The notes below the pieces were generated by a model, which saw only the letters and a list, made by a program, of their open reading frames with translations, ran no database searches and was not told the DNA's origin. DNA of 64,000 nucleotides from NCBI GenBank assembly GCA_938011325.1, contig CALLUD010000026.1, forward strand, positions 1-64,000, in the 5' to 3' direction. Origin of the DNA: an uncultured Spartobacteria bacterium (GTDB lineage Bacteria; Verrucomicrobiota; Verrucomicrobiia; Chthoniobacterales; JAATET01). The position numbers and the translations under genes are program-made. Positions within the stretch are counted from its first letter, which is position 1, and each line of letters starts with the position of its first letter. Shown piece after piece: positions 15,800-25,590 of the stretch.

Positions 15800-18040
15800 T
15801 TAATTTCCCTGCCTGATAGTCCGCTCCGCCTCGTCGAGCAGAATGCGGGCAATCATCCAGGAAAACCAGTATCCGCGATCGGTGAGCGGGAGTTCCTCCC
15901 CGGCCTTGATGAGGCGCCGCGCCTCGCGAATGTCGCGCACCGCCTGTCGTGGGTTCCCGAGCCGGAATTGCGCCATCGCCGTGATGCTGTAGAGCGTCGC
16001 GTAGCGCGAGCCGGTGGTGATGGGATACTTGAAACTTTCCGTGGCCCATTCCAGGGCGCGATTCATGTCGCCCATCCGATAGGAATAGAGCGCCATCGAG
16101 AGAGCCTCCCATTCCGCGAAGCGCTCCACTCCGGACTCCGTGGGAATTCCCTGCGCGCAGATATCCGCGGTCCCTCTCAAGCGCTCCAGCATCTCCGGGT
16201 TTGCGGGAGTCAGCAGCGTGGCCTTGAGGAGGTGCTCGGCCTGGAGCGAATTTTGCACCGGCAGATAGAGGTCCAGAATTTCCCGCCGAAATCGCTCATA
16301 GGCCTCCTGGTCCTCATGTGCCAGCAGTGCGGGAGCAATCGCCAGCAGATCAAATTCCTCGAGCGTCTTCACCGGATCGTCGAGGCGGTTTGCCTGATCC
16401 AGCAGCACATAACACTGCACCGCCTGCTTCCAGCGACCGTAGACGGCATTCCAATTTCCGAGCGCCCGGAAAACACCCGCCGCTTCGCGGGACGGTTCGA
16501 TCGACTCCAGCGGACTCTTTCGCAACAGCGCGTCGGCCTCTTCGATTTTTCCCTCGCTCAGGAGCACGGCGACTTGGGAGACATTCGCCCTCGCCTGTGC
16601 CTGCTCGCGAAGCCATGTCTCCCTCGCCCGGGCGGACTCCGCCTCCCGCCTGAGGAGTTCCCGCGCGGCAAGGGCCTTGCGCTCGCGAAAATAGAGCCAT
16701 GTCGAGGCACCGAGCCCGGCCACCAGCGAGCCCACCACCGCCAGCGCCGAGAGGCAGACGACGCGATTCCGCCGGATGAATTTTCGCAGCAGATACAGGC
16801 GGCCCGGGCGATGCGCGAGGACGGGTTCATTCGCGAGAAAGCGCCGGAGGTCCGCAGCGAGCGCGTTCACGGTCTGGTAGCGGTCGTTACGGTTCTTCGC
16901 GATTGCCGTGGCGACAATCGATTCGAGATCGCCGCGCAGTCGGGAAATCAACCTGCCGGGTTCCTCGCGACGCGCCGTGGCGATTTCCTCCAGTTCCTTT
17001 CGCGGCATCGTCGCAAGCCGCCGCGACATCAATGGCGGGTCGACCTCGAGAATTGTCCGGCGCATTTCCGAAATGCCCAGCTTCGAGAGTTGCGCCTCGT
17101 CGAACGGTGCCCTGCCGCAGAGCAGCTCGTGCAAAAGCGCACCGAGACTGTAAACGTCGCTGCGGGTGTCCACGTCCACGCCGCTCAGGTCCACCTGCTC
17201 GGGGCTCATGTAGGGTGGCGTGCCGATGAACTGATCCCGCATCGTCCATCCGTTTTGCATGAGGCCGCCGGAGGGATTCGCCGCCTTGGCGATGCCGAAG
17301 TCGATGACCTTCGGCATCGGCACGCCATCCTTCGACGTCACGAGAATGTTGGAGGGTTTGATGTCGCGATGAATGACACCCTTCTGGTGTGCGTGCTGAA
17401 TGGCCTGGCAGACGCCGATAAACAGATGAATGCGCGCGGGAATGTCGAGCTTCTCGCGATCGCACCATGTCGTGATGCGCTCGCCGGTCACCCGCTCCAT
17501 CACGAAATACGGCCGGCCCGTGCTCGTGGCCCCCGCGTCGAAGACGTGCGCGATGTTTGGATGATCCATCAGCGCAAGCGCCTGCCGCTCCGCCTCGAAC
17601 CGCGCGATCACATTCTCGGTGTCCATGCCAAGGCGAATGACCTTGAGCGCCACCCGACGTCGCACGGGTTCCAATTGCTCGGCTTCGTAGACGACCCCGC
17701 ATCCTCCCTCGCCTATGCGCGAGATCAACCGATAGGGGCCGATTTGCATGCCCGGTTCCTCGGGCCCGTTTTCGACGGCCGCGACAGGCAGCTCGTCGGA
17801 CATCGAACCTTCGAGAATCTCGCTCGCCAGCAGGCCGCCGTGTTCGTGGAGTTCGAGGAAAAGCGCGTTCGATTCCCCGCTCCGTTGCAGCATCCGCTCC
17901 ATGCGGGCGCGCCCTTCCGGATCGTCGCGAAAGACCTTGTCGAGAAACTTCTGACGCTCGATCCCCTCGAGCGCGAGCGCTGTCTCGTAGACAGCGCCCT
18001 CGATGTTCATTTCGATGGCGCCGTAGAGCTTGGTGTCCAT
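15800..18040 (-). CDS. Membrane Ser/Thr protein kinase with TPR-like sensor
   Basis: 746 residues. A cytoplasmic Hanks-type kinase domain (about 100-370) has the glycine loop IGEGGCGVVYEAE, the catalytic lysine in VALKVI, the catalytic loop HRDIKPSN near 223, DFGIAKA and a GTPPYMSPEQ activation segment; all key residues are present. A single membrane helix (about 427-448) follows, then a helical, TPR-like C-terminal half predicted outside the membrane. An N-terminal 95-residue helical piece is of unknown role. It lies immediately upstream of the sigma gene (one base between them), so I infer that it controls that sigma factor by phosphorylation. Confidence 0.88.
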   Translation of the reverse strand: MDTKLYGAIEMNIEGAVYETALALEGIERQKFLDKVFRDDPEGRARMERMLQRSGESNALFLELHEHGGLLASEILEGSMSDELPVAAVENGPEEPGMQIGPYRLISRIGEGGCGVVYEAEQLEPVRRRVALKVIRLGMDTENVIARFEAERQALALMDHPNIAHVFDAGATSTGRPYFVMERVTGERITTWCDREKLDIPARIHLFIGVCQAIQHAHQKGVIHRDIKPSNILVTSKDGVPMPKVIDFGIAKAANPSGGLMQNGWTMRDQFIGTPPYMSPEQVDLSGVDVDTRSDVYSLGALLHELLCGRAPFDEAQLSKLGISEMRRTILEVDPPLMSRRLATMPRKELEEIATARREEPGRLISRLRGDLESIVATAIAKNRNDRYQTVNALAADLRRFLANEPVLAHRPGRLYLLRKFIRRNRVVCLSALAVVGSLVAGLGASTWLYFRERKALAARELLRREAESARARETWLREQAQARANVSQVAVLLSEGKIEEADALLRKSPLESIEPSREAAGVFRALGNWNAVYGRWKQAVQCYVLLDQANRLDDPVKTLEEFDLLAIAPALLAHEDQEAYERFRREILDLYLPVQNSLQAEHLLKATLLTPANPEMLERLRGTADICAQGIPTESGVERFAEWEALSMALYSYRMGDMNRALEWATESFKYPITTGSRYATLYSITAMAQFRLGNPRQAVRDIREARRLIKAGEELPLTDRGYWFSWMIARILLDEAERTIRQGN
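15806..15810 (-). promoter_or_regulatory. Ribosome-binding site deciding the sigma-factor start
   Basis: AGGGA on the minus strand inside the last codons of the kinase gene, seven bases before ATG 15798. It supports the longer sigma start and translational coupling to the kinase. Confidence 0.5.
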
Positions 18041-18114
18041 GAGGGGATGACGCGATCCCTACGCCGATCGCGACGTTTTCTCAAGCCTGTGCAAACCCCG
18101 CGACGCACGCCGAT

Positions 18115-19242
18115 CTACTCATCCGGCGCATTCTCTCCGCCGACGAATTCACCGATCGGACGCAGTGGCGGAAGGTGATCGCAAATGATTTTGAAGGTCG
18201 CAAGCAATGGCACCGCGAGCAGCGCGCCGGCGATGCCCCAGATCCAGCCCCAGAACATGAGCGAAAGAAACACGATCACGGGATTCAGCGTAAGGATGCG
18301 ACCAATGACGCTCGGAGTGATGAAATTGCCCTCGAGCACGTTGATCGCAAAGTAGATCGCCGGCATCACGAACGCGTAGGCGGGTGATTCGAAGGTCAGC
18401 AGCCCGGCGAGCAATGTGGCGATGATGCCGATGAGTGCGCCGAGATACGGGATGAAATTCAGCGCAAACGCCAGCACGCCCCACAGCACGTAATTGCCGA
18501 GGCCCGTCAACCACGCCGCGACGGCCACCGCCAGCCCCACGCAGAAGTTCACGATCGTGATCGTTCGCAGGTAGATCGAGATCCGCTCCTGGATGTCGCG
18601 GGCAATCTCGACGGCGCGGCGCTTGTCCTCGAACGTCCGCACCATGCGCACCGCCTTGCGAAGGAAGAGATCACCCGACGCGAGGATGAAATAAATGAGC
18701 ACAAACATGAGCAGGAGGTTCGCCGCGAGCGCGGGAGTCTGGCGCATCATGAGCCCGGTCATCGTGTTCTCGCGCATCTGCACGATCTGCTCGTCCTCTC
18801 CCCCGCCGGTGAGCTGCTGCACCTGCTCGGTCGTTTCCTGAACTTTTTCGAAAGGCGCCTGGAGAAACTCGAGCCGGTGTTGCAATTGCGGAATGTGCGA
18901 CGGGATTGCCTGCATCCAACTCGACGCCGGCTCCACGACAAACGATGCCGCCACCACGAGCGTCCCGACAAGCGCGGCCAGAACGATTGCGGCCCCCCCG
19001 GCCGGCGGCACGCGCAGACGCTGGTGCAGCCAGCGAACGGCTGGAACAAGCAGCAGGCTCAGCAGCAGCGCGAGCAGAACCGGGAGGAAAAACGATCGCG
19101 CAAAGTAGAGGGTGTAGAGGATCGCGAAAAAGGTGAGGATCGTCAGGGAGATCGATCGAATCCCCACCCCGCTGCCCAGCAACTCGAGCATGCGCTGAAA
19201 ATCACTGGGAGGAGAATCTTTGGAGGAATCGGGCGTGGACAT
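18115..19242 (-). CDS. AI-2E family transporter (PerM/YdiK type)
   Basis: 375-residue inner-membrane protein of the AI-2E/UPF0118 permease family. Hydrophobic helices occur near the N-terminus (LTILTFFAILYTLYFARSFFLPVLLALLLSLL, two spans) and a long amphipathic middle segment follows. A C-terminal bundle contains the family signatures NFIPYLGALIG and LEGNFITPSVIGRILTLNPVIVFLSLMFWGWIWG. Transported substrates in this family are mostly unproven. ATG 19242 is chosen; an in-frame ATG 42 bases upstream adds a non-conserved arginine-rich stretch. It stands 74 bases upstream of the kinase gene on the same strand. Confidence 0.87.
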   Translation of the reverse strand: MSTPDSSKDSPPSDFQRMLELLGSGVGIRSISLTILTFFAILYTLYFARSFFLPVLLALLLSLLLVPAVRWLHQRLRVPPAGGAAIVLAALVGTLVVAASFVVEPASSWMQAIPSHIPQLQHRLEFLQAPFEKVQETTEQVQQLTGGGEDEQIVQMRENTMTGLMMRQTPALAANLLLMFVLIYFILASGDLFLRKAVRMVRTFEDKRRAVEIARDIQERISIYLRTITIVNFCVGLAVAVAAWLTGLGNYVLWGVLAFALNFIPYLGALIGIIATLLAGLLTFESPAYAFVMPAIYFAINVLEGNFITPSVIGRILTLNPVIVFLSLMFWGWIWGIAGALLAVPLLATFKIICDHLPPLRPIGEFVGGENAPDE

Positions 19243-19352
19243 CAGGCGATCGCCGCAAGGCGCACCCGGGAATCGCATCCGCATCGCCCGCCGGATCCCT
19301 CGAAGGAGCGCGGCCGCTTGCGTGCGAGACGATGCCGTGGGCGGTTTCCTGT

Positions 19353-19381
19353 TTGACCCTGCGGGGAAATCCCGCTTTATT
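19353..19381 (+). promoter_or_regulatory. Sigma-70-type promoter of tRNA-Ser
   Basis: TTGACC (-35, 5 of 6) and TTTATT (-10, 4 of 6) are separated by 17 bases. The -10 ends 12 bases before the mature tRNA 5' end. Confidence 0.6.
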
Positions 19382-19393
19382 CCGGTTCTCCCG

Positions 19394-19484
19394 GGTGAGG
19401 TGGCTGAGTGGTCGAAAGCAGCGCTTTGCTAAAGCGCCGTAGTCCAAAAGGCTACCGAGGGTTCGAATCCCTCCCTCACCGCCA
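19394..19484 (+). tRNA. tRNA-Ser (anticodon GCU)
   Basis: The acceptor stem ggtgagg pairs with cctcacc, and CCA is encoded at the 3' end (19482-19484). The D arm is ggctgagtggtcgaaagc. The anticodon stem gcgct/agcgc encloses loop ttgctaa, anticodon GCT, which reads AGC/AGU serine codons. The long variable arm (ccgtagtccaaaaggctacc) typical of serine tRNAs and a standard T arm with gttcgaatc follow. Confidence 0.96.
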
Positions 19485-19498
19485 GTTTTGGGCGAGGG

Positions 19499-20275
19499 TC
19501 ACTGTTTCTTTTGATAGACCCGCACGTAGTCGACCCGCATTTCGGCGGGGAGTTTTCGATTTTCGACATCAAAACCGGGCCAGCGTCCGCCCACGGCGAG
19601 GTTCAGCACGATGAAGAACGGCTCGTGAAACGCGCTGGTGCCGTTCACGCCATCGGTGATCCTCATTTCGTGGTATTTCCGGCCATCGACGAACCACCGG
19701 ATGAAATCCTCGTCCCATTCGATCGCGTAGACGTGGAACCGTGTGATCGTGGTGCTGATCCCGCCTCCGTATTCGGCCTTCGATCCGTCCTCCGCGGACC
19801 AGTGCGCCGTGCCGTGAACGCGCCGGTCGCCGTTGATGTTTTCCATGATGTCGATCTCGCCGCAACGCGGCCAGCCGATCTCCGTGATGGAATCGCCGAG
19901 CATCCAGAATGCCGGCCATTGTCCGCGAAAGTCGGGCAACTCGATCCGCGCCTCGATGCGTCCGTATTTCCAGGATTTCCTGCCCTGCGTCTTGAGTCGC
20001 GCGGACGTGTAATTGAAGCCGTCCCGCGACTCCTTCTTCGCGGTGATGATCAGCATCCCGTCCGCGATTCGCGCATTCTCGCGCTGGTAGAATTCCAGCT
20101 CGTTGTTCCCCCACCCGTCGTTGCCATTGCCCGTTTCAAAGACCCATTCGTCGCTCACCTCAGGGCCGTCGAATTCGTCCGACCATACCAGCTCCCAGTT
20201 GTCATCCGCACCACGAACGGTGCCGCCGAGTATCAACGCGCCGGCGAGCAAGGACCACATCGCGCGGGCAATCAT
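19499..20275 (-). CDS. GH16 secreted beta-glucanase (laminarinase-like)
   Basis: 258 residues with a signal peptide (1-22, ending TVRGADD). The GH16 jelly-roll contains the catalytic signature GEIDIMENINGD near 140, with nucleophile and acid/base glutamates both present (ExDxxE). ELVWSDEFDG, YGRIEARIELP and the C-terminal MRVDYVRVYQ are typical of family GH16_3 laminarinases/licheninases. It probably cleaves beta-1,3 or mixed glucans outside the cytoplasm. Its ATG overlaps the stop of the GH38 gene (ATGA), so the two are co-translated. Confidence 0.92.
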   Translation of the reverse strand: MIARAMWSLLAGALILGGTVRGADDNWELVWSDEFDGPEVSDEWVFETGNGNDGWGNNELEFYQRENARIADGMLIITAKKESRDGFNYTSARLKTQGRKSWKYGRIEARIELPDFRGQWPAFWMLGDSITEIGWPRCGEIDIMENINGDRRVHGTAHWSAEDGSKAEYGGGISTTITRFHVYAIEWDEDFIRWFVDGRKYHEMRITDGVNGTSAFHEPFFIVLNLAVGGRWPGFDVENRKLPAEMRVDYVRVYQKKQ

Positions 20276-23200
20276 ACGAGGCGGAGCGTGATGATTTCGA
20301 ACGGACGAACCGTGAGTGCGAGGGAGCCGTTCTTGAATGGAAGGCTCTCGAGGTCCTCCTCGAGCAGGTTCGTGCGAAACGCCTTCGAGACCGGAAGCGC
20401 GGTGCGAAACGTAAACTTCCCGCGACCACCCTCGGCCTCGTAGAGCCGGACAATGATGCCGCGACCGTCTTCGGCACGTTTCACCACTTCGATCACCACG
20501 CTCGCGCGGTCCGTGGAAAGGAGTGAGTGCGTGGACGGGAGCTTTCCTGCGTGGCGGCGCACCGTTGATACCAGCAGCGGAGAATTCAACGCCGCCGCCG
20601 CCTGCCGCACCTCGCCAAGGCCGGTCCCGCCATGCGGCAGAAGCGCGTAGGTAAATTCGTGCGTCCCGCGATCCGCGACGGGATCCGGCGAAATGGGCGC
20701 GCGAAGCAACGTGAGACGCATCACATTGCGGTGGATCTCGTGGCCGTATTTGCAGTCGTTCAACAGCGCGACGCCGAAGCCAGGCTCGGACAAGTCCGCC
20801 CAGCGTTGCGCGCACACCTCAAATCGCGCCATGTCCCAGCTCGTGTTGTAATGGGTCGGGCGCTCGACCTGACCGTATTGAATCTCGTAGGTCGCATTCA
20901 TTGCCCGCACCTCGACCGGGAACGCCACCTTGAGCAGCTTCCGGCACTCGTGCCAGTCGACACGGGTTTGGAAATCAAGCCGGGCTGAGTCGGCATTCAG
21001 GACGACGCGCTGCTCGATGTGCGACGCACCGAATTTGCGCACGAGTCGCACGACCGCGCGCAGCGGCCCTTCCTCGACGAGTTCCAGACTTTCGAGTCCG
21101 TCGATATCGGCGCAGGTTTCCTTGTAAAAGGCGTCCACGTCCCATGCGTCCCACATGTTCGGGATGTCGTTATGGAGCTGAAACGCATTTCCCGGACTGG
21201 CAAGTGCTTCGCGGTTCTGCCGCAGGTCGACAAAGGACGTGAGCAACCCCTTCGTGTCGATCACGGCGCGAACGAGCCCGTTTTCGAGGACGAACTTTCC
21301 GCCTTTCCTGCCGGCGCGCACGGGATACGCCGGATCGCACCCCGCATCGGAGACCTCCCAGCCAAATGCCGGCGCCGAGACCAGGCGCGGCGCGCCATCA
21401 ACTTCCAAGACCTCACGACGCGCAAAACCGAGCGTGTTGATGGTGAGGGTCGGTCGCTCGAATTCCGAGGTGTCGATCGCCGTCGCGAGAGCCGCAATCG
21501 AGGAATCGCGCGTCGATTCACCGAGCTGGCGGACCTTCTCGTAGTCGCGCGCGGCGTCGAGATAGACCCAATGGATCGAGCTGCCCGGAACGATGTCGTG
21601 AAATTGATTGAGCAGCACGAGGCGCCATGCGCGATGCAATGCGGCTTTGTGCGACCGCCAGTCCTCGCCGAGACCGGCCGTGTCGTAGACGGCGCGCTCC
21701 GGATTCGCGACGGTTTCCTTCCGATCCGGCACAAACAGCGCGCTCACCGCATCGAGAAATTCCGCATCGCGCAGCAGCAGCTCGGACTTCCGGTTTCCGC
21801 GTTTGACCTTCGCTTGTGTCGTGTAGGTGCCGCGGTGATATTCGAGGTAAAGCTCCCCCACCCAGATGGGAAGGTCCTTCGCATCCGCGCGCGCCTTTTC
21901 GAAAAATGTGAGCGCCTTCTCCTGCTCGAGCTTCGGCAGTCCGTCGAAATCTCTCGCGCGGACTGCATTCTCGAGATGCTGAATGTCCGGACCGCCTCCG
22001 CCATCGCCCCAGCCGTAAACGAGCAACGACCGCGTGGCGCGATCGTGCTCCTTGAAGTTGTTGACGTTCTTGACGAGTTCCGCCGGACCGGTTTGCGCGT
22101 TGTAGGTGTCCGCAGGCGGGAAGTGCGTGAAAATGCGGGTGCCGTCGATGCCCTCCCACTCGAACGTGTGGTGCGGGAATTTGTTGAACTGGCTCCACGA
22201 AATCTTTTGCGTGAGGAAGAAGTCGATGCCCGCCTGTTTCATGATCTGCGGCATCGACGCCGCATAGCCGAAGACATCCGGCAGCCACACGTCCCGCGTT
22301 TCGTAGCCGAGTTCCTCGCGGAAGAAGCGCTTGCCGTGCAGGATTTGACGCACAAGGGATTCGCCGGAGGCGAGATTGCAATCGGGCTCGATCCACATCG
22401 ACCCAACCGGCTCCCATTGCCCTCGCTTCACCGCCTTTTTGATGCGCGCGAAGATTTCCGGATAATAAACCTTCATCCACTCGTAGTGGACCGCCTGCGA
22501 ACACACGAAGACGTAGTCCGGATATTTCTCCATGTAGTCGAGCGCGGTGGAAAACGTGCGCGCGCACTTGCGGATCGTCTCCCGCAGCGGCCAGAGCCAC
22601 GCCGTATCAAGATGGGCGTGTCCCACGGCCGAAATCGTGTGCGTGAGGCCGCCGTTGCGACGCGCCATCACCCGCTGGAGCGCCTTTCGCGCGGCCGCGA
22701 GATCACCCCCCGTCGGCCCCTCGAGCAGATTCAGCGCTTCGTTGAGCGCGTAGAGAAGCTCTCCGCGACGCGGCGATGCCTCGGGCAGAACCGTCAGCGC
22801 CTCGTAGGCGAACCGGAAGTCGTGATAGAACGCAAACGCCGCCCGGTCGATCACCGCGAGTTCGGCCCGTTCGAGTTTGTATTCCGGGGGGCCGTCGTAT
22901 TTCGGAAGGTTGAGGTCCGACTCGAGCTGGCGGGGAATCAACGACCGGTTGGCCGCCGCTTCGACGTAAAATTCAAAGGCTTCGCCTCCTCTCGCCCGTT
23001 TCGCGATTTCGACTTCGTCGCGCTTGAGATTGATCGCGCGCGTGATTCTGCCGTTCTGAAAAACCAACCCCTCCGCCGTGAAGCCCTCGTGACCGGTGCT
23101 CGAGAGCCGCACGCGGGCGACCACTTCGCGGCCTTTCCACGGCCCGGGCACGGTGCCCCGGAACCGAAACCAGCCCGTGTCCCAGCGGCCGCCCCACGCG

Positions 23201-23376
23201 TCGCCGACCTTGAACGGCGTGAATTTCCGTCGAATCGCCTTGTCATAAGGAACCGGCTCGCCGTGCACCTCCCAGATCGCCACGTCGAGCGGCACGGATT
23301 CCGGATAAATGAGGGCTTCGATTCGGGGGAGCGCCAGTCGCAGGCGGTTCTCGGTCAGCGTGGGGTGCTTGAGCAT
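20272..23376 (-). CDS. Alpha-mannosidase, GH38
   Basis: 1034 residues without a signal peptide, so cytoplasmic. After an N-terminal galactose-binding-like region (about 60-200), the GH38 catalytic domain starts with the zinc-binding motif HAHLDTAWLWP near 252. The nucleophile region WIEPDCNLASGESLVRQ and LPDVFGYAASMPQIMKQ follow, then the middle and C-terminal beta domains. This matches bacterial/fungal class II alpha-mannosidases that trim mannose from imported or intracellular glycans. Start: ATG 23376 (MLKHPTLTENR) is preferred; ATG 23388 would add four residues. It is the first gene of a two-gene operon with the GH16 enzyme. Confidence 0.92.
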   Translation of the reverse strand: MLKHPTLTENRLRLALPRIEALIYPESVPLDVAIWEVHGEPVPYDKAIRRKFTPFKVGDAWGGRWDTGWFRFRGTVPGPWKGREVVARVRLSSTGHEGFTAEGLVFQNGRITRAINLKRDEVEIAKRARGGEAFEFYVEAAANRSLIPRQLESDLNLPKYDGPPEYKLERAELAVIDRAAFAFYHDFRFAYEALTVLPEASPRRGELLYALNEALNLLEGPTGGDLAAARKALQRVMARRNGGLTHTISAVGHAHLDTAWLWPLRETIRKCARTFSTALDYMEKYPDYVFVCSQAVHYEWMKVYYPEIFARIKKAVKRGQWEPVGSMWIEPDCNLASGESLVRQILHGKRFFREELGYETRDVWLPDVFGYAASMPQIMKQAGIDFFLTQKISWSQFNKFPHHTFEWEGIDGTRIFTHFPPADTYNAQTGPAELVKNVNNFKEHDRATRSLLVYGWGDGGGGPDIQHLENAVRARDFDGLPKLEQEKALTFFEKARADAKDLPIWVGELYLEYHRGTYTTQAKVKRGNRKSELLLRDAEFLDAVSALFVPDRKETVANPERAVYDTAGLGEDWRSHKAALHRAWRLVLLNQFHDIVPGSSIHWVYLDAARDYEKVRQLGESTRDSSIAALATAIDTSEFERPTLTINTLGFARREVLEVDGAPRLVSAPAFGWEVSDAGCDPAYPVRAGRKGGKFVLENGLVRAVIDTKGLLTSFVDLRQNREALASPGNAFQLHNDIPNMWDAWDVDAFYKETCADIDGLESLELVEEGPLRAVVRLVRKFGASHIEQRVVLNADSARLDFQTRVDWHECRKLLKVAFPVEVRAMNATYEIQYGQVERPTHYNTSWDMARFEVCAQRWADLSEPGFGVALLNDCKYGHEIHRNVMRLTLLRAPISPDPVADRGTHEFTYALLPHGGTGLGEVRQAAAALNSPLLVSTVRRHAGKLPSTHSLLSTDRASVVIEVVKRAEDGRGIIVRLYEAEGGRGKFTFRTALPVSKAFRTNLLEEDLESLPFKNGSLALTVRPFEIITLRLV

Positions 23377-23484
23377 GAGACGCCGCATATAGCGCAATCG
23401 CCCGGCGCTTGAGAACGCAGATCTTGCCAAACAGCGGCAAACGAGGGCTTTGCCGAAACCGGACGACGCGCTAGAGAAACGGGC

Positions 23485-24333
23485 ATGATCGATCACGTGC
23501 GCGTTCGCGTTCCCGCCACCACCGCGAATCTGGGTCCGGGCTTTGACTCCCTGGGAATCGCGCTGAAGCTGGCGAATACCACGACCGTGCGGCGTGATGG
23601 CGACGACCCCCACGAGCCGATGATCGCGCAGGTGGCGGAGGCGTTCTTCGAGGCAAGCGGTGTGAAGCGGTTTCCTTTTTCGTGGTCGATCCGCGGAGCG
23701 GTGCCCCGCTCGCGGGGGCTCGGCAGCAGCGTGACGGTGCGGCTCGGGTTGCTGCATGGGCTGAATCGACTGGCCGGCTCCCCGCTGGATGCCGATGCCG
23801 TGTATCGACTCTGCGCAAGGCTCGAAGGCCACCCCGACAACGCGGCACCGGCGGCTTTTGGCGGCTTCACGGTTTCGCGTCCCGATTTTTCCTGCCAGCG
23901 CTTTCGCGTGAGCAGCCGGGTGAAATTCGTGCTGCTGATTCCCGACTTCGAGGTGCGAACGGAGGACGCCCGCAAGGTGCTGCCGGCGTCGGTGTCCCTC
24001 CACGACGCAGCCCGGAATGCCGCGAATGCGGGCGCCATTGCGGCCGCCTTCGCCAGCGCCAACTACGATGCGCTTCGCGGCTGTTTCACCGATTACCTGC
24101 ACCAGCCCTATCGCGCGCCGCTCGTGCCGGGGCTCGACGCGATTATTCAGGCTGGCGTGGATGCCGGGGCGATCGGTGGCTGGTTGAGCGGATCGGGATC
24201 GACGATCGCCTGCCTCACGCTTGGAAACGCCGGGCAGGTCGCGAGTGCGATGAAAGAAACCTCGGGCTTTGAGTCGGCGGAGGTGGTCATCACAACGGCC
24301 GACAACCGCGGCGTCACCATCACGGAGGGCTGA
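23485..24333 (+). CDS. thrB: Homoserine kinase
   Basis: 282-residue cytoplasmic GHMP-family kinase that phosphorylates L-homoserine in threonine synthesis. Signatures: RVPATTANLGPGFDSLGIAL at the N-terminus, the ATP loop PRSRGLGSS near 73-81, EGHPDNAAPAAFGGF, and the C-terminal SGSGST motif. The length is slightly short for the family (about 300). It is divergent from the GH38 gene and overlaps lpxK by one base (TGATG), so the two are translationally coupled although functionally unrelated. Confidence 0.92.
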   Translation: MIDHVRVRVPATTANLGPGFDSLGIALKLANTTTVRRDGDDPHEPMIAQVAEAFFEASGVKRFPFSWSIRGAVPRSRGLGSSVTVRLGLLHGLNRLAGSPLDADAVYRLCARLEGHPDNAAPAAFGGFTVSRPDFSCQRFRVSSRVKFVLLIPDFEVRTEDARKVLPASVSLHDAARNAANAGAIAAAFASANYDALRGCFTDYLHQPYRAPLVPGLDAIIQAGVDAGAIGGWLSGSGSTIACLTLGNAGQVASAMKETSGFESAEVVITTADNRGVTITEG

Positions 24334-25526
24334 TGCGGCGCTGGCTGGAAGGCATCGAGACCTTTGCGATCGACGTCATTCTCGAGCGTCGATACGGGCG
24401 CCGTGCCGACATCCTGCGCTGGATTCTTTTCGGGCTCTCGCAGATTTACCGGCGCATCGTGCAGCTGCGGCTCGCGCTGTATCGCAATCGGATTTACCGC
24501 GAGCACAGCCTCGGCTGCACGGTGATCAGCGTGGGCAACATTACGGTCGGCGGCACGGGCAAGACGCCGGTCGTGGAAATGCTCGCACGCGAGCTCACCG
24601 CCGGCGGCCGCAAGGTGGCCATTCTCTCACGCGGCTACAAGAGCGTGCCAAAGCCGCTCCTGCGCCGGTTGATGGACAAGATCTTTCGCAAGAAGGCGAT
24701 CTTCACCCCGCGTATCGTCAGTGACGGGCGTTCCCTGCTCCTCGACTCGCGCACGGCCGGCGACGAGCCCTTCATGCTCGCGAACAATCTGCGGGGCGTC
24801 GTCGTGCTCGTGGACCGCGACCGTGTGAAAAGCGGCCTCTATGCGTTGAAGCATTTCGGCGTCGACACGCTGCTCCTCGACGACGGCTTCCAATACCTCC
24901 GGCTCGACCACCGCATCGACATCGCGCTCATCGACCGACAGGCACCCTTTGGCAACGATTTTCTCCTGCCGCGCGGAACGCTTCGCGAGCCACCGGCTCA
25001 TCTCCGCCGCGCCACGCACATCCTGCTGACGAAGTGCACCGGCGACGACAACTCGGAACTCATCGCGCGCATTCGCAAATACAACCGCACCGCGGACATC
25101 ATCGAGACGACCCACCACGCGCGGCACCTGCGCAATCTGATCACCGGGGAAATCAAACCGCTCGAATTTCTCGCCGGGAAGCGGATCGGGTCGATTTGCG
25201 GAATCGCGGCGCCCGACAGCTTCGAGGGTGCGCTGAGAAAGCTCGGGGCCGAGATCGAGTTGTCGAAAATCTACACCGATCACCACCGCTACACGGAGCG
25301 CGAGATTCAGATCTTCATCAATCGCTGCAGCCGCCGGAATCTCGACGCGATTCTCACCACGGAAAAGGACGCCGTGCGCATCCCTCGCATTCTCGACGCC
25401 GATGTCCCGATTTACTATCTGCGCGTCGAGATCGACATCCTTCGCGGACACGAGCACTGGGCACGGCTAATCGAGCGCCTCACCATCCCCCGCGAGGTGC
25501 CGAAAGTCCCGGTCGCTCTTGTTTAG
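24333..25526 (+). CDS. lpxK: Tetraacyldisaccharide 4'-kinase LpxK
   Basis: 397-residue membrane-associated kinase that phosphorylates the 4' position of the lipid A precursor. An N-terminal hydrophobic/amphipathic helix is followed by the Walker A loop GNITVGGTGKTP near 66-77, the LLDDGFQYLRLDH motif, LLPRGTLREP, and the C-terminal TTEKDAVRIP. All LpxK hallmarks are present. A short basic insert (about 108-125, PKPLLRRLMDKIFRKK) after SRGYKS is longer than in the Escherichia coli enzyme. It shows that the organism makes lipid A. Starts inside the thrB stop codon. Confidence 0.93.
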   Translation: MRRWLEGIETFAIDVILERRYGRRADILRWILFGLSQIYRRIVQLRLALYRNRIYREHSLGCTVISVGNITVGGTGKTPVVEMLARELTAGGRKVAILSRGYKSVPKPLLRRLMDKIFRKKAIFTPRIVSDGRSLLLDSRTAGDEPFMLANNLRGVVVLVDRDRVKSGLYALKHFGVDTLLLDDGFQYLRLDHRIDIALIDRQAPFGNDFLLPRGTLREPPAHLRRATHILLTKCTGDDNSELIARIRKYNRTADIIETTHHARHLRNLITGEIKPLEFLAGKRIGSICGIAAPDSFEGALRKLGAEIELSKIYTDHHRYTEREIQIFINRCSRRNLDAILTTEKDAVRIPRILDADVPIYYLRVEIDILRGHEHWARLIERLTIPREVPKVPVALV

Positions 25527-25590
25527 GCGGCGTTTTTGCCTCGATTCGCCGCATGGCGGCTGATAAGTGGAAGGCAGCACCAACCCTCCC

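Noticed and set aside
21019..23412. 797-codon plus-strand open frame opposite the GH38 gene
   Set aside because: Antisense shadow. No recognisable motif, and GH38 motifs are intact on the other strand.
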